This document shows positions 8,826-16,719 of a DNA stretch of 43,378 bases, piece by piece. Every line of letters begins with the position of its first letter. The stretch's first letter is position 1. A model generated the notes under the pieces. It was given only the letters and a program-made list of their open reading frames with translations. It was not told where the DNA came from and did not search any database. This DNA is from Ilumatobacteraceae bacterium (GTDB lineage: Bacteria; Actinomycetota; Acidimicrobiia; Acidimicrobiales; Ilumatobacteraceae), in assembly GCA_025358075.1 (NCBI GenBank), contig JANYKU010000151.1:1-43378 (forward strand), in the 5' to 3' direction. The position numbers and the translations under genes are program-made.

Positions 8826-9518
8826 TCAGGTGGCTTGGCGGATCAACTCGTCAAAGAGGCCTTGTTGCTGCGCGTCGTCGGCTGCGGAGTCCTCTGGGTG
8901 CCACTGCGTGCCGACGATCCAGTGGGCACCATCGAGCTCGACGGCGTGAACGATGCCATCCGCGTGGCGGCCGACCACGCGCATCCCGTCACCGAGGCGA
9001 TCGAGCGCTTGGTGGTGGACGCAGTGGCATCGTTGCGGCGTCTCGGTTCCCATCGCCTTGGCAATCCGTGACCCGGCGTCGACCTCGTTGGCGGTGAACT
9101 GCATCCAGTGGTCCTCGCTGCCGATGTCTTGCACCAGCGTTCCACCGAGCGCGACGTTGAGGATCTGCAGCCCCCGGCAAATCGCCAGCACGGGCTTGTC
9201 GGCGGCGATCGCCGCAGCGACCATTTCCAACTCCATGGCGTCGTGTTCGGGAACGATCCCGTACAACGAATCCTCGGTTGCTTCCTGCCCGTAACGGCGT
9301 GGATCGATGTCGCCACCGCCGTGGAACACGACGGCATCGCAACGACGCAGCAGCGATGGAATGTCGTCGATCAGCCCCGGGATCGGCGGCAGCATCAACG
9401 GGATGCCGCCGGCCCGTTCGACGGCCAGGAAATAGGCTTGACCAGCGGCGAAGGGAGCACCGCGGACGCCCTTGGCATCGCCCGCCTGTCGGCCGACGAT
9501 GACGACGAGTGGGTTCAC
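8826..9518 (-). CDS. Gamma-glutamyl-GABA hydrolase family protein (PuuD-like, peptidase C26), copy A
   Basis: Class I glutamine-amidotransferase-fold hydrolase of the PuuD family (230 aa). Such enzymes cut gamma-glutamyl amides, for example gamma-glutamyl-GABA in polyamine breakdown. The catalytic triad is visible: Cys114 in AICRGLQILN, and His207 and Glu209 in TQWHPED. The substrate-loop signature GGGDIDPRRYGQE (67-79) and the HHQALDRLG motif are present. The GTG at 9518 is chosen because it lies four bases after the stop of the upstream paralogue; an open frame continues upstream but only inside that gene. It is the last gene of a minus-strand operon with the paralogue and ilvA. True substrate unknown. 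Confidence 0.85.
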   Translation of the reverse strand: MNPLVVIVGRQAGDAKGVRGAPFAAGQAYFLAVERAGGIPLMLPPIPGLIDDIPSLLRRCDAVVFHGGGDIDPRRYGQEATEDSLYGIVPEHDAMELEMVAAAIAADKPVLAICRGLQILNVALGGTLVQDIGSEDHWMQFTANEVDAGSRIAKAMGTETPQRCHCVHHQALDRLGDGMRVVGRHADGIVHAVELDGAHWIVGTQWHPEDSAADDAQQQGLFDELIRQAT

Positions 9519-9522
9519 GTCG

Positions 9523-10230
9523 TCAGTGTAAGCCTGCCCGCCGGACGAGTTCATCGTAGATCGCCTGTTGCTGCGGTTGACGGGTTGCAGTGTCTTCGGG
9601 GTGCCACTGCAGCCCGACGACCCAGGTCTTTGTCGGCAACTGCACGGCCTCGAGCTGACCGTCCTCCGAGTACCCGATCGGCACCAGACCGTCGCCCAGC
9701 CGGCCGATGCCTTGGTGATGCACCGAGTGGCAGTGGTCGAGGTGAGTATCGCCAACGAGGTCGGCGACGATCGAACCTTCGACGAGTTTCACCGAGTGCT
9801 CGCGCATCCAATGCTCGTCGTTGCCGATGTCTTGAACGAGGCTTCCACCGAGGACGATGTTCAACACCTGCATGCCACGACACAGGGCCAGCATCGGTAG
9901 GTCGAGCTCCAATGCGGCCGCGGCCACCGCCATGTCGAGCTCGTCGTTGGCGGCCACGATGCCGTACAGCGAATCCTCCGTCGGTTCCTGTCCGTAGCAA
10001 TGGGGATCGATGTCGCCGCCTCCGGGCAACAGGACTCCGTCGAAGTGTTGCAACACGGTGAGCGCGTTCGCCGACAGCTCGTGGATCGGAGGCACCAGCA
10101 CGGGCACGCCACCCGCGCGTGCGACTGCTCGGCTGTACGGCTGGCTGCTGGAAAACGCGTCGCGCTTGCCCTCGTCGCTGAAGGTCAGAACCCGCGCGCA
10201 CACGGCGATCAGCGGAGGCGGTTGGCTCAT
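9523..10230 (-). CDS. Gamma-glutamyl-GABA hydrolase family protein (PuuD-like, peptidase C26), copy B
   Basis: Tandem paralogue of the following gene (235 aa), related but clearly diverged by eye. Catalytic residues: Cys117 in ALCRGMQVLN, and His210 and Glu212 in LQWHPED. GGGDIDPHCYGQE and SVHHQGIGRLGDG match the same family signatures. It starts 28 bases after the ilvA stop and ends four bases before the next start, so the three genes probably form one transcript. Glutamine synthetase-like PuuA, which makes gamma-glutamyl-putrescine, is not in the window, so a role in the classical Puu pathway is unproven. Confidence 0.85.
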   Translation of the reverse strand: MSQPPPLIAVCARVLTFSDEGKRDAFSSSQPYSRAVARAGGVPVLVPPIHELSANALTVLQHFDGVLLPGGGDIDPHCYGQEPTEDSLYGIVAANDELDMAVAAAALELDLPMLALCRGMQVLNIVLGGSLVQDIGNDEHWMREHSVKLVEGSIVADLVGDTHLDHCHSVHHQGIGRLGDGLVPIGYSEDGQLEAVQLPTKTWVVGLQWHPEDTATRQPQQQAIYDELVRRAGLH

Positions 10231-10258
10231 CGCTCTATTCTGCCGGGCCAGCTCCGGT

Positions 10259-11464
10259 TCAGTCGACGACGTCGATCTGATAGCCGGAGTCCCTTGCGGC
10301 GCGGACGACTGATTCGGCGTGACCTCTGCCGCGAACTTCGAGTACCGCTTGCACCCCGGTCTCGCGCACGTGGAGATCGACGCCTTCGCGGACGTGTTCC
10401 ACTTCGATGAGGTTGGCCCCGTGCTCGGCGAACAGCGTCAGCAAGCGGGCGAGGCCACCGGGTCGATCGCTGATCCGGGCGAACAGGATCAGCCGCCGGC
10501 CCGCCTGCGTCTCGTGACGGCGGATCAGGTTGGGAAGTAGACCGAGGTCGACGTTGCCGCCACTCAAAACCACGCAGGTTGTGCCAGACGATGCCGGCGC
10601 CAACCGACTCGACATCAGCGCGGCGACACCCACAGCACCCGCACCTTCGACGAACAGCTTCGCTCGTTCCATCAACAGCACCATCGCGTCGGCGACCGCG
10701 TTCTCCTCGACCACGACGATGTCGTCGAGCCATTCCTCCACGAGCGGACGGGTGATCTCGCCCGGTCGCTTCACGGCAATTCCGTCGGCGAGGGTGACAA
10801 CCGGACCTGCCGGTGGAACGCGATCGGCGTAGGGAGCGCACGCCTCGACCTGAACGCCGATCACCTCGACGGTCGGGTCGTTGCCCTTGACGGCGATGGC
10901 GATGCCGCATGCGAGCCCGCCTCCACCCAGGGGCACGACGATTCGACGCAGCTCCGGCACGTCGCCGATCAACTCGCGGCCGAGCGTTGCCTGCCCGGCG
11001 ATGATGTCGAGATCGTCGTACGGATGGCAGAAGACCATGCCGGCCTCGGCGGCGCGTTCTCGTGCCGCGGCGACGGCGTCATCGAGCGAGTCGCCGCCTT
11101 CGATCAGTGTCGCCCCGTAGGCGCGGCACGCCTCGATCTTCGACAGCGGTGCGCCCGACGGGACGAAGATCTCACAGGCAACGCCCGCATGTCGGGCAGC
11201 GAACGCCACCGCCTGGGCGTGGTTGCCGGCGCTGCCGGCGGTGACACCGTTGGCCGCGTCGCGACCCAGCGCGGCGAGCTTGCTCATCGCCCCGCGGATC
11301 TTGAAGCTGCCCGTTCGTTGCAGGTTCTCGGCCTTGAGCACGATGTCGCCACCACAGCGCTCGCTCAGCGCCGCAGAGCCGGTCGTCGCAGTGTGGATCA
11401 CGATGCCGCGCCCGGCAGCCGCGGCCCGATCGATCGCTGCATCGGAAATCTTCGGGGCGGGCAT
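10259..11464 (-). CDS. ilvA: Threonine ammonia-lyase with C-terminal ACT domain
   Basis: PLP enzyme that deaminates threonine (and often serine) to a 2-oxo acid (401 aa). The PLP lysine lies in GSFKIRGA, the phosphate-binding loop is PLGGGGLACG, and the C-terminal 75 residues form an ACT domain (LFARISDRPGGLARLLTLF), which suggests allosteric amino-acid control. Length and layout match the medium form (TdcB/IlvA-like with one ACT domain). The ATG at 11464 is preferred because a -10-like TACGGT (11480-11475) lies just upstream. An ATG at 11488 is in frame but would overlap the divergent gene's start. First gene of an operon with two PuuD-like hydrolases. Confidence 0.88.
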   Translation of the reverse strand: MPAPKISDAAIDRAAAAGRGIVIHTATTGSAALSERCGGDIVLKAENLQRTGSFKIRGAMSKLAALGRDAANGVTAGSAGNHAQAVAFAARHAGVACEIFVPSGAPLSKIEACRAYGATLIEGGDSLDDAVAAARERAAEAGMVFCHPYDDLDIIAGQATLGRELIGDVPELRRIVVPLGGGGLACGIAIAVKGNDPTVEVIGVQVEACAPYADRVPPAGPVVTLADGIAVKRPGEITRPLVEEWLDDIVVVEENAVADAMVLLMERAKLFVEGAGAVGVAALMSSRLAPASSGTTCVVLSGGNVDLGLLPNLIRRHETQAGRRLILFARISDRPGGLARLLTLFAEHGANLIEVEHVREGVDLHVRETGVQAVLEVRGRGHAESVVRAARDSGYQIDVVD

Positions 11465-11473
11465 ACCAGCGCG

Positions 11474-11480
11474 TACCGTA
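11474..11480. promoter_or_regulatory. Overlapping divergent -10 elements for ilvA and the amidotransferase gene
   Basis: TACCGTA reads as TACCGT (TANNNT) on the plus strand, seven bases before the ATG at 11487, and as TACGGT on the minus strand, ten bases before the ATG at 11464. Only 22 bases separate the two starts and neither has an SD, so two nearly leaderless, overlapping promoters are inferred. Confidence 0.45.
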
Positions 11481-11486
11481 GTGCCC

Positions 11487-12227
11487 ATGCGCGCACTGCT
11501 GATCGCCAACGCTGTCGACGCCGACGGCGGCTTTGTCGCAGAACGATTTCGCCGTCGCGGCTACTCGTTCACCGAATGCCACCGTGAGAACCTCGGCGAC
11601 TGGCCGGATCTCGACGGGTATCAACTCGTCGTCACGCTCGGCAGCGAGTGGAGCGTGTACTGGCCGCATGTCGCCGAATCAGTCGCCGCCGAGGCCGACC
11701 TGATCCGAACTGCACACGGTCGTGGCGTACCGATCTACGGCATCTGCTACGGAAACCAGATCATGGCCCACGCCATGGGCGGCACCGTCGAGCGGGCCCG
11801 GCAGCCCGAGATCGGTTGGCATCAGGTCGTCAGCGACGTGCCCGATGTGATCAGCGAGGGCCCATGGATGCAGTGGCACTACGACGTGGTCACCGTGCCG
11901 GGGGAGGCAACCGAGCTGGCGCGCAGCGTGATCGGGCCGCAAGCTTGGCGACTCGGGCGAAGCTTCTGCACACAGTTCCATCCCGAGGCCACCGAGACGA
12001 TGATTCGCCGCTGGGCGAGCAGCGAGAGCGGCAGTTCCGAGCTGCTCAAGTACGGGATGAAGCCCGCTGAGTTGATCGAGGAGTCACGACGCAACGTGGG
12101 CGAGAGTCAGCCGGCGGCCGACCACCTCGTCGACTGGTTCCTCGATCGTGTCGCTCACACGGATTCCGCCGGCACGGATTCCTCAGGCATCGGCGACCCG
12201 AACGCATCGAGCTCGGCACGCAACTGA
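11487..12227 (+). CDS. Class I glutamine amidotransferase domain protein
   Basis: Stand-alone type 1 glutamine amidotransferase-like protein (246 aa), resembling the GMP-synthase-like glutaminase family. Catalytic Cys87 sits in GICYGNQ, with His165 and Glu167 in QFHPEATETM. Acceptor substrate is not deducible. The ATG at 11487 is chosen because the conserved fold begins at once (MRALLIANAVDADGG) and a -10-like TACCGT lies seven bases upstream. The last 23 residues are Ser/Asp-rich and come from a 73-base overlap with the convergent DUF885 gene. It shares a fold with the two neighbouring PuuD-like proteins. Confidence 0.82.
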   Translation: MRALLIANAVDADGGFVAERFRRRGYSFTECHRENLGDWPDLDGYQLVVTLGSEWSVYWPHVAESVAAEADLIRTAHGRGVPIYGICYGNQIMAHAMGGTVERARQPEIGWHQVVSDVPDVISEGPWMQWHYDVVTVPGEATELARSVIGPQAWRLGRSFCTQFHPEATETMIRRWASSESGSSELLKYGMKPAELIEESRRNVGESQPAADHLVDWFLDRVAHTDSAGTDSSGIGDPNASSSARN

Positions 12228-13903
12228 TCGAGGCCCATCGCCCCCATGTCGAGCATGACTTGGTGGAACTGCCTGAGGTCGAACGCCGCACCGAGACGCT
12301 GCTTCGCCCGTTCCCGGCCCTCGAGCCAGACGCGTTCGCCGACCTTGTACGAGATGGCCTGCCCTGGCATGCCGAGGTAGCGATCGACTTCGGATGCGAG
12401 GTACTCGGGCGGGTAGCCGGTTCGTTCGATCAGAAACGGCAGACCCAGCTCCGGCCGCCAACGCTCGCCGGGGTGGAACCGCTCGCTGCTGGGGATTCGC
12501 ATTTCGCAGTGCAAGCCGATGTCGAGGATGACGCGTGCTGCGCGCAACGCCTGACCGACGAGCCACCCCAACTCGTAGGCCGGATCGTCGAGGTAGCCGA
12601 GCTCGTACATCAATCGCTCGGCGTACAGCGCCCAGCCCTCGCAGTGACCGTCGATCGAGGCGCCGAGTCGCTGGAAGCGCGTCAATGTGTGTGCTTGGCA
12701 CATCATCTGACCGAACTGGAGATGATGGCCGGGCGTGCTCTCGTGGTACACGATGGTCAAGGCGTTCCACAGCGGGAAGTGGGTCCGCCCGGCGACCGGG
12801 TGCCAGATCTGCCCCGGACGGCTGAAGTCTTCGTTCGGTGGCGTGTAGTACGCCGTGTTGGGCCCTCCGACCGGAGCCGCCATGGACTGACAACGTCGTA
12901 ACGGTGGGGCGATCTTGAAGTACTTTCCGTCGAGCTCGGCGATCGTCCGATCGATCAGATCCTGGTTCCAGGCGACGAAGTTGTCTGCGCCCTCGATGAC
13001 GTACTCGGGCGCAGTGTTGAGTCGATCGATGCACTCGTCGCGCGACGCGCCGGGAAGTATCTGCTCGACCAGATCGGCGACGCGCCGCTCGATGCCGTGG
13101 AGTTGATCCCATCCCCACTCGTACGTGTCGCGCAGGTCGAGAACGGCACCGTTGTAGTAGCGGGCACGCAACTGATAGCGCTCGGCGCCAACCGGATCGT
13201 GCGGCGAAGCCAGCTCCCAATAGTCAGTGCGCAACCACTGTCCGAAATCGAGGAACGCATCCGCCGCTCTGCCCGCCTCTGCGGTGAGGTCGAGGGACTC
13301 GCACTCGCTGGCCAGGTCGCCGAAGGCGCCGTCGGGCTGCCCCCAGACCTCGCACTGGCCGGCGCACGCCAGTGCCTGTCGCCGCGCCGCCACCTTGCCC
13401 TCGTCTGCTGCGTACATGAAGCTGGCGCGCAGCTTGTCGAGTGCGTCCGGGACAGCCGCCAGCCGCTGACGGACGTTCGCCCAGTCTTCGTCGGATTCTC
13501 GCTGCATGAAGTCGAAGATCTCATGGACGTACTCGTGATGGCTGTTCATCGAGCCGAGCCAGTGGTGATACTCGCCTGACTCGATCAGGTCGCGCTCCGC
13601 CTCTACCCGCTCGCGCATGACCTCGATCGCGATTCGATCGGCCCGATCCCGAGGGTCGAGCTCGGCGAGTTGGCGCATCGTGCGCCGTTGGAGCTCGAGC
13701 CTTCCGGCCCAGCCTTCGGGCGAGTAGTCGGTCATCACGTCGTCGTGACCTGGGATGCCCCAGAACGTTGCGATCATCGGGTCGAGCGCGGCGGTCTCGA
13801 CGATGTACTGATCGGACAACTCGAAGATGTCGCTCGGATCTGCGCGCCCGCCTGCCGCCGACTCGTTGAAGGTCACGTTGGTCCAAACATTCCGTAGCTG
13901 CAC
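12155..13903 (-). CDS. DUF885 family protein (putative zinc metallopeptidase)
   Basis: 582 aa. The hallmark motif HESTPGHHLQFG (His387, Glu388, His393) and the downstream EGWALYAERLMYELG match the DUF885 family, thought to be gluzincin-like metallopeptidases. No signal peptide is evident, so it is probably cytoplasmic. Start is uncertain: GTG 13903 has an AAAAGG tract directly before it and a plausible promoter (TTGATG, 18 bases, CAGAAT) upstream, while GTG 13876 is an alternative with little SD. The frame stays open up to 14059, but that region is the divergent promoter region of the permease. Its 3' end overlaps the convergent amidotransferase gene by 73 bases. Confidence 0.82.
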   Translation of the reverse strand: MQLRNVWTNVTFNESAAGGRADPSDIFELSDQYIVETAALDPMIATFWGIPGHDDVMTDYSPEGWAGRLELQRRTMRQLAELDPRDRADRIAIEVMRERVEAERDLIESGEYHHWLGSMNSHHEYVHEIFDFMQRESDEDWANVRQRLAAVPDALDKLRASFMYAADEGKVAARRQALACAGQCEVWGQPDGAFGDLASECESLDLTAEAGRAADAFLDFGQWLRTDYWELASPHDPVGAERYQLRARYYNGAVLDLRDTYEWGWDQLHGIERRVADLVEQILPGASRDECIDRLNTAPEYVIEGADNFVAWNQDLIDRTIAELDGKYFKIAPPLRRCQSMAAPVGGPNTAYYTPPNEDFSRPGQIWHPVAGRTHFPLWNALTIVYHESTPGHHLQFGQMMCQAHTLTRFQRLGASIDGHCEGWALYAERLMYELGYLDDPAYELGWLVGQALRAARVILDIGLHCEMRIPSSERFHPGERWRPELGLPFLIERTGYPPEYLASEVDRYLGMPGQAISYKVGERVWLEGRERAKQRLGAAFDLRQFHQVMLDMGAMGLDQLRAELDAFGSPMPEESVPAESV

Positions 13904-14052
13904 CCTTTTCGGGTTGGATTCTGTCAGGCCCGACCGTGATACATCAATGGCCACCTCGACCTCTTGTGCGAGGGCCGTCGTCGTACGTGCTAAACATCGC
14001 AGCGACTTGATGTGTGGCGGGGGCCATGCCGGGTCAGGACAGGGGGTCCTGT

Positions 14053-15714
14053 ATGACAACCATGGACGAAGACCGAGACCAGCTCCACAGCATGGGCTAT
14101 GCCCAGGAACTGCATCGCGGATTGAGCCATTTCAGCAACTTCGCCATCAGCTTCTCGATCATCTCGATCCTTGCCGGCGGCATGACGAGCTTCTTCCTCG
14201 GCATGGCCACGGGGGGCCCGCGTGTGATCACGATCGGTTGGGTGGTGGTCGGGTTCTTCGCGCTCCTCGTCGGCATGGCGATGGGCGAGATCTGCTCGGC
14301 GTACCCGACGGCTGGAGGCCTGTACTACTGGTCGGCCAAGCTGGCCCGCAAGAACGCGGCCCGCTGGTCGTGGTTCACCGGGTACTTCAACCTGCTCGGA
14401 CAGATCGGCGTCATCGCCTCCGTGGACTACGCACTGTCGATCTTCATCGCTTACTTCATCCGCATGTTCGACGACGGCTACCGACTCACCGTCGGCGGCA
14501 TCTTCGTGATCTTCCTGCTGGTGCTCATCGCCCACGGCCTGCTCAACACCTTCAGCATCGATCTGGTCAAGATCATGGGCGACATCAGCGTCTGGTGGCA
14601 CGTGGCCGGCGTGGTCGTCATCGCCGCTGTCTTGTTCATCGCTCCGAGCAATTCGCGAGGCATCGGTGGGGCCTTCGACAAGGCACCTCCCGGCTTGACG
14701 GGTTGGACCGGCGGTCTCTTCATCACCGTGTATCTCTTCGGCCTCGGCTTGTTGTTGGCCCAGTATACGATCACCGGGTTCGACGCGTCTGCTCACGTCA
14801 GCGAGGAGACGAAGGGTGCACGCACCGAGGCACCGAAGGCCATCGTCCGCTCGATCTACATCTCGGCGATCGCCGCCCTGGTGCTGAACCTGGCAATGAT
14901 CGCTGCGCTGCCCAAGAAGGGTGCGGTCGACGCGAGCGGCGGCGACCTCTACACCGGCATCGTCTTTGGCAACGCCAAAGATCCGTTCCTCGTCAATGCC
15001 GCTCCCCGGCTGATCTCCAACGCGGTGGGCACTGGCGCGGCCAAGCTGCTGGTGTTCATTGCCATCGTCGGTCAGTTCTTCTGCGGCCTGGCGTCGGTCA
15101 CGGCCAACAGCCGCATGATCTACGCCTTCAGCCGTGACGGCGCACTGCCGGGTTCGAAGCACTGGCACAAGATCAACAAGAAGACCCGTACACCGACGAA
15201 CTCGGTGTGGCTGGGTGTCACGCTTTCGGCCATCGTCGGCGCCTCGTCGCTGTACGTCAGGGGCAGCGGCGCCGGTCGTTACTCGACGGCGTTCTTCGCC
15301 ATGACCGGCATCTGCGTCATCGGTCTGTACATCGCCTACGCCATCCCGATCTACCTGCGCCTCACCAACCCCGACTTCCAAACGGGGCCATGGCACCTGA
15401 AGGGGTACCACAAGCTCGTCGGCTGGACGTCGATCGTCTGGATCGCGTTCATCACCGTGTTGTTCTTCGCCCCGTTGTTCTGGCCGTTCTGGCCGATCTG
15501 GGGCAGCAAGAACCTGATCAGCGACGACAAGGCCGGCAACGTGTTCTTCCGGCAGAACAACTTCAACTTCACGGGCCCGCTGATCCTGCTCGGAGCCATC
15601 TTCATCCTTGGCTATTGGAGTTTGAGTGGGAAGAAGTGGTTCACCGGCCCGAAGGTCCAGGGGACCAAGGAAGAGCTCTTGGAGATCGAGCGGGAGCTCG
15701 ACGCACTCAACTGA
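14053..15714 (+). CDS. APC-superfamily amino-acid permease
   Basis: Integral membrane amino-acid/polyamine/choline transporter (553 aa). It starts with a short cytoplasmic tail, then HRGLSHFSNFAISFSIIS and the GGMTSFFLGMATGGP helix 1 region typical of the GABA/amino-acid permease branch of APC transporters. The AYPTAGGLYYW motif after helix 2 and about twelve hydrophobic segments support this. The ATG at 14053 is chosen for its strong SD AGGGGG at 14041-14046; an in-frame ATG at 14014 lacks one. Divergent from the DUF885 peptidase, next to PuuD-like hydrolases, so uptake of amino acids, GABA or amines is a fair guess. Substrate unknown. Confidence 0.88.
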   Translation: MTTMDEDRDQLHSMGYAQELHRGLSHFSNFAISFSIISILAGGMTSFFLGMATGGPRVITIGWVVVGFFALLVGMAMGEICSAYPTAGGLYYWSAKLARKNAARWSWFTGYFNLLGQIGVIASVDYALSIFIAYFIRMFDDGYRLTVGGIFVIFLLVLIAHGLLNTFSIDLVKIMGDISVWWHVAGVVVIAAVLFIAPSNSRGIGGAFDKAPPGLTGWTGGLFITVYLFGLGLLLAQYTITGFDASAHVSEETKGARTEAPKAIVRSIYISAIAALVLNLAMIAALPKKGAVDASGGDLYTGIVFGNAKDPFLVNAAPRLISNAVGTGAAKLLVFIAIVGQFFCGLASVTANSRMIYAFSRDGALPGSKHWHKINKKTRTPTNSVWLGVTLSAIVGASSLYVRGSGAGRYSTAFFAMTGICVIGLYIAYAIPIYLRLTNPDFQTGPWHLKGYHKLVGWTSIVWIAFITVLFFAPLFWPFWPIWGSKNLISDDKAGNVFFRQNNFNFTGPLILLGAIFILGYWSLSGKKWFTGPKVQGTKEELLEIERELDALN

Positions 15715-15737
15715 TCAGCCTGCGTCGACATCGAGAT

Positions 15738-15761
15738 GGGGCCGCCCTCCGGGGCGGTCCC
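15738..15761. terminator. Bidirectional hairpin terminator between convergent genes
   Basis: Ten-base-pair stem GGGGCCGCCC / GGGCGGTCCC (one G-U pair) closed by a UCCG tetraloop of the very stable UNCG type. It lies in the 62-base gap between the permease stop and the stop of the minus-strand kinase. No strong U-tract is visible. Confidence 0.7.
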
Positions 15762-15776
15762 GTGTCGCGTCGACGG

Positions 15777-16703
15777 TCAGCTGATCGGGTTCGCCGCGTC
15801 GGCGAGCCAGTTCTCGAACTCGGGTCGCCCGGCCAGACGTTCGCAGTTTCCCAGTCGTTCGTGGGCGTACGAGACGAAGTCGGTGTCGAGCGTGCTGATC
15901 GCCTGCTGCACGACCGCCCACATCCCTTCACGGAACTCGCTCATCATCTTCATCAGCTGCAGCCGGGCCCACGCCGACTTGCTGACGGCGCCGAAGTACA
16001 GCGTCAAGAGGTGCTCGTCAGTCTCCGGGCCGAACTCGCTGTTGACGCTGAGGTTGGCGAGATCGAAGAACACGTCGTTCATGCCGGCGTATTCGAAGTC
16101 GAGCAGCCAGACGCGGTCGTCGGCGAACAGGATGTTGCCGGGCAGCAGATCGTTGTGGCACGGCACCGTCGGCATCGGCGCCCTGCCGAACGCCGCCTCG
16201 ATTCGCCTGCTCTGTTGGTGCAGCCGTTCGTAGGAGGGCGGTGCCATCACACCATGAGCCGACGCGTCGCGGGCGTGCCATTCGACGATCCGATGGATCG
16301 GAAACGCACCGGCCAGAGGACCGCTGTCGTGAAAGCGATGAACGAGATCGACGACGTCGTCGAGCCGCTCGGCGAACGGTGTGGGTTCGAGATGGCGACC
16401 ATCGACGACCTCGGTGACCAACGTGCCGACGTTCTTCAACATGCCCAGTACCGCGGGGCCGATACCAAGGTCTGCCGCGCGCATCGCAGCCTCGGCCTCG
16501 TAGGCACGATCGATGCCGAGCAACGCCGTGCGCTCGCCGGGGATGCGCACGACGTACTCGCCGTGGTCGGTGGTGGCCACGTAGTTCCGGTTGGTGATTC
16601 CGCCATGCAGCGGACGAATTCGTACGTCCTCGCCGAACAAACCACTGGCGCGCACGAGCCTTTCCACGTCTGCCCTCTCGTTCACAACCCAACGGTGTAG
16701 CAC
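15777..16703 (-). CDS. Choline/ethanolamine kinase-like phosphotransferase
   Basis: 308 aa member of the APH/choline-kinase fold. The catalytic loop is CHNDLLPGNILF (Asp acting as base) and the metal site is LLDFEYAGMNDVFFDLANL; these match the LicA/choline kinase branch better than aminoglycoside kinases. An early GGITNRNY motif forms the nucleotide loop. Likely reaction: ATP-dependent phosphorylation of choline, ethanolamine or a similar small alcohol. Start is GTG at 16703 or, leaving more room for a promoter, GTG at 16685 (VNERADVERL). It is divergent from the FGGY kinase with only 16-34 bases between starts. Confidence 0.8.
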   Translation of the reverse strand: MLHRWVVNERADVERLVRASGLFGEDVRIRPLHGGITNRNYVATTDHGEYVVRIPGERTALLGIDRAYEAEAAMRAADLGIGPAVLGMLKNVGTLVTEVVDGRHLEPTPFAERLDDVVDLVHRFHDSGPLAGAFPIHRIVEWHARDASAHGVMAPPSYERLHQQSRRIEAAFGRAPMPTVPCHNDLLPGNILFADDRVWLLDFEYAGMNDVFFDLANLSVNSEFGPETDEHLLTLYFGAVSKSAWARLQLMKMMSEFREGMWAVVQQAISTLDTDFVSYAHERLGNCERLAGRPEFENWLADAANPIS

Positions 16704-16707
16704 GTCG

Positions 16708-16713
16708 TAACCT
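16708..16713 (+). promoter_or_regulatory. -10 element of the FGGY kinase gene (leaderless)
   Basis: TAACCT (TANNNT) ends six bases before the GTG start at 16720, with no SD between. This spacing fits a leaderless transcript that begins at the start codon. No good -35 is visible. Confidence 0.4.
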
Positions 16714-16719
16714 CACCGC

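Noticed and set aside
11465..11509. N-terminal extension of ilvA to ATG 11488 or further upstream
   Set aside because: Would overlap the start of the divergent amidotransferase and lie upstream of the only -10-like element; the added residues are not part of the conserved enzyme.
13990..15411. A 473-codon antisense frame opposite the permease
   Set aside because: Shadow of a clear APC permease; no membrane or enzyme features of its own.
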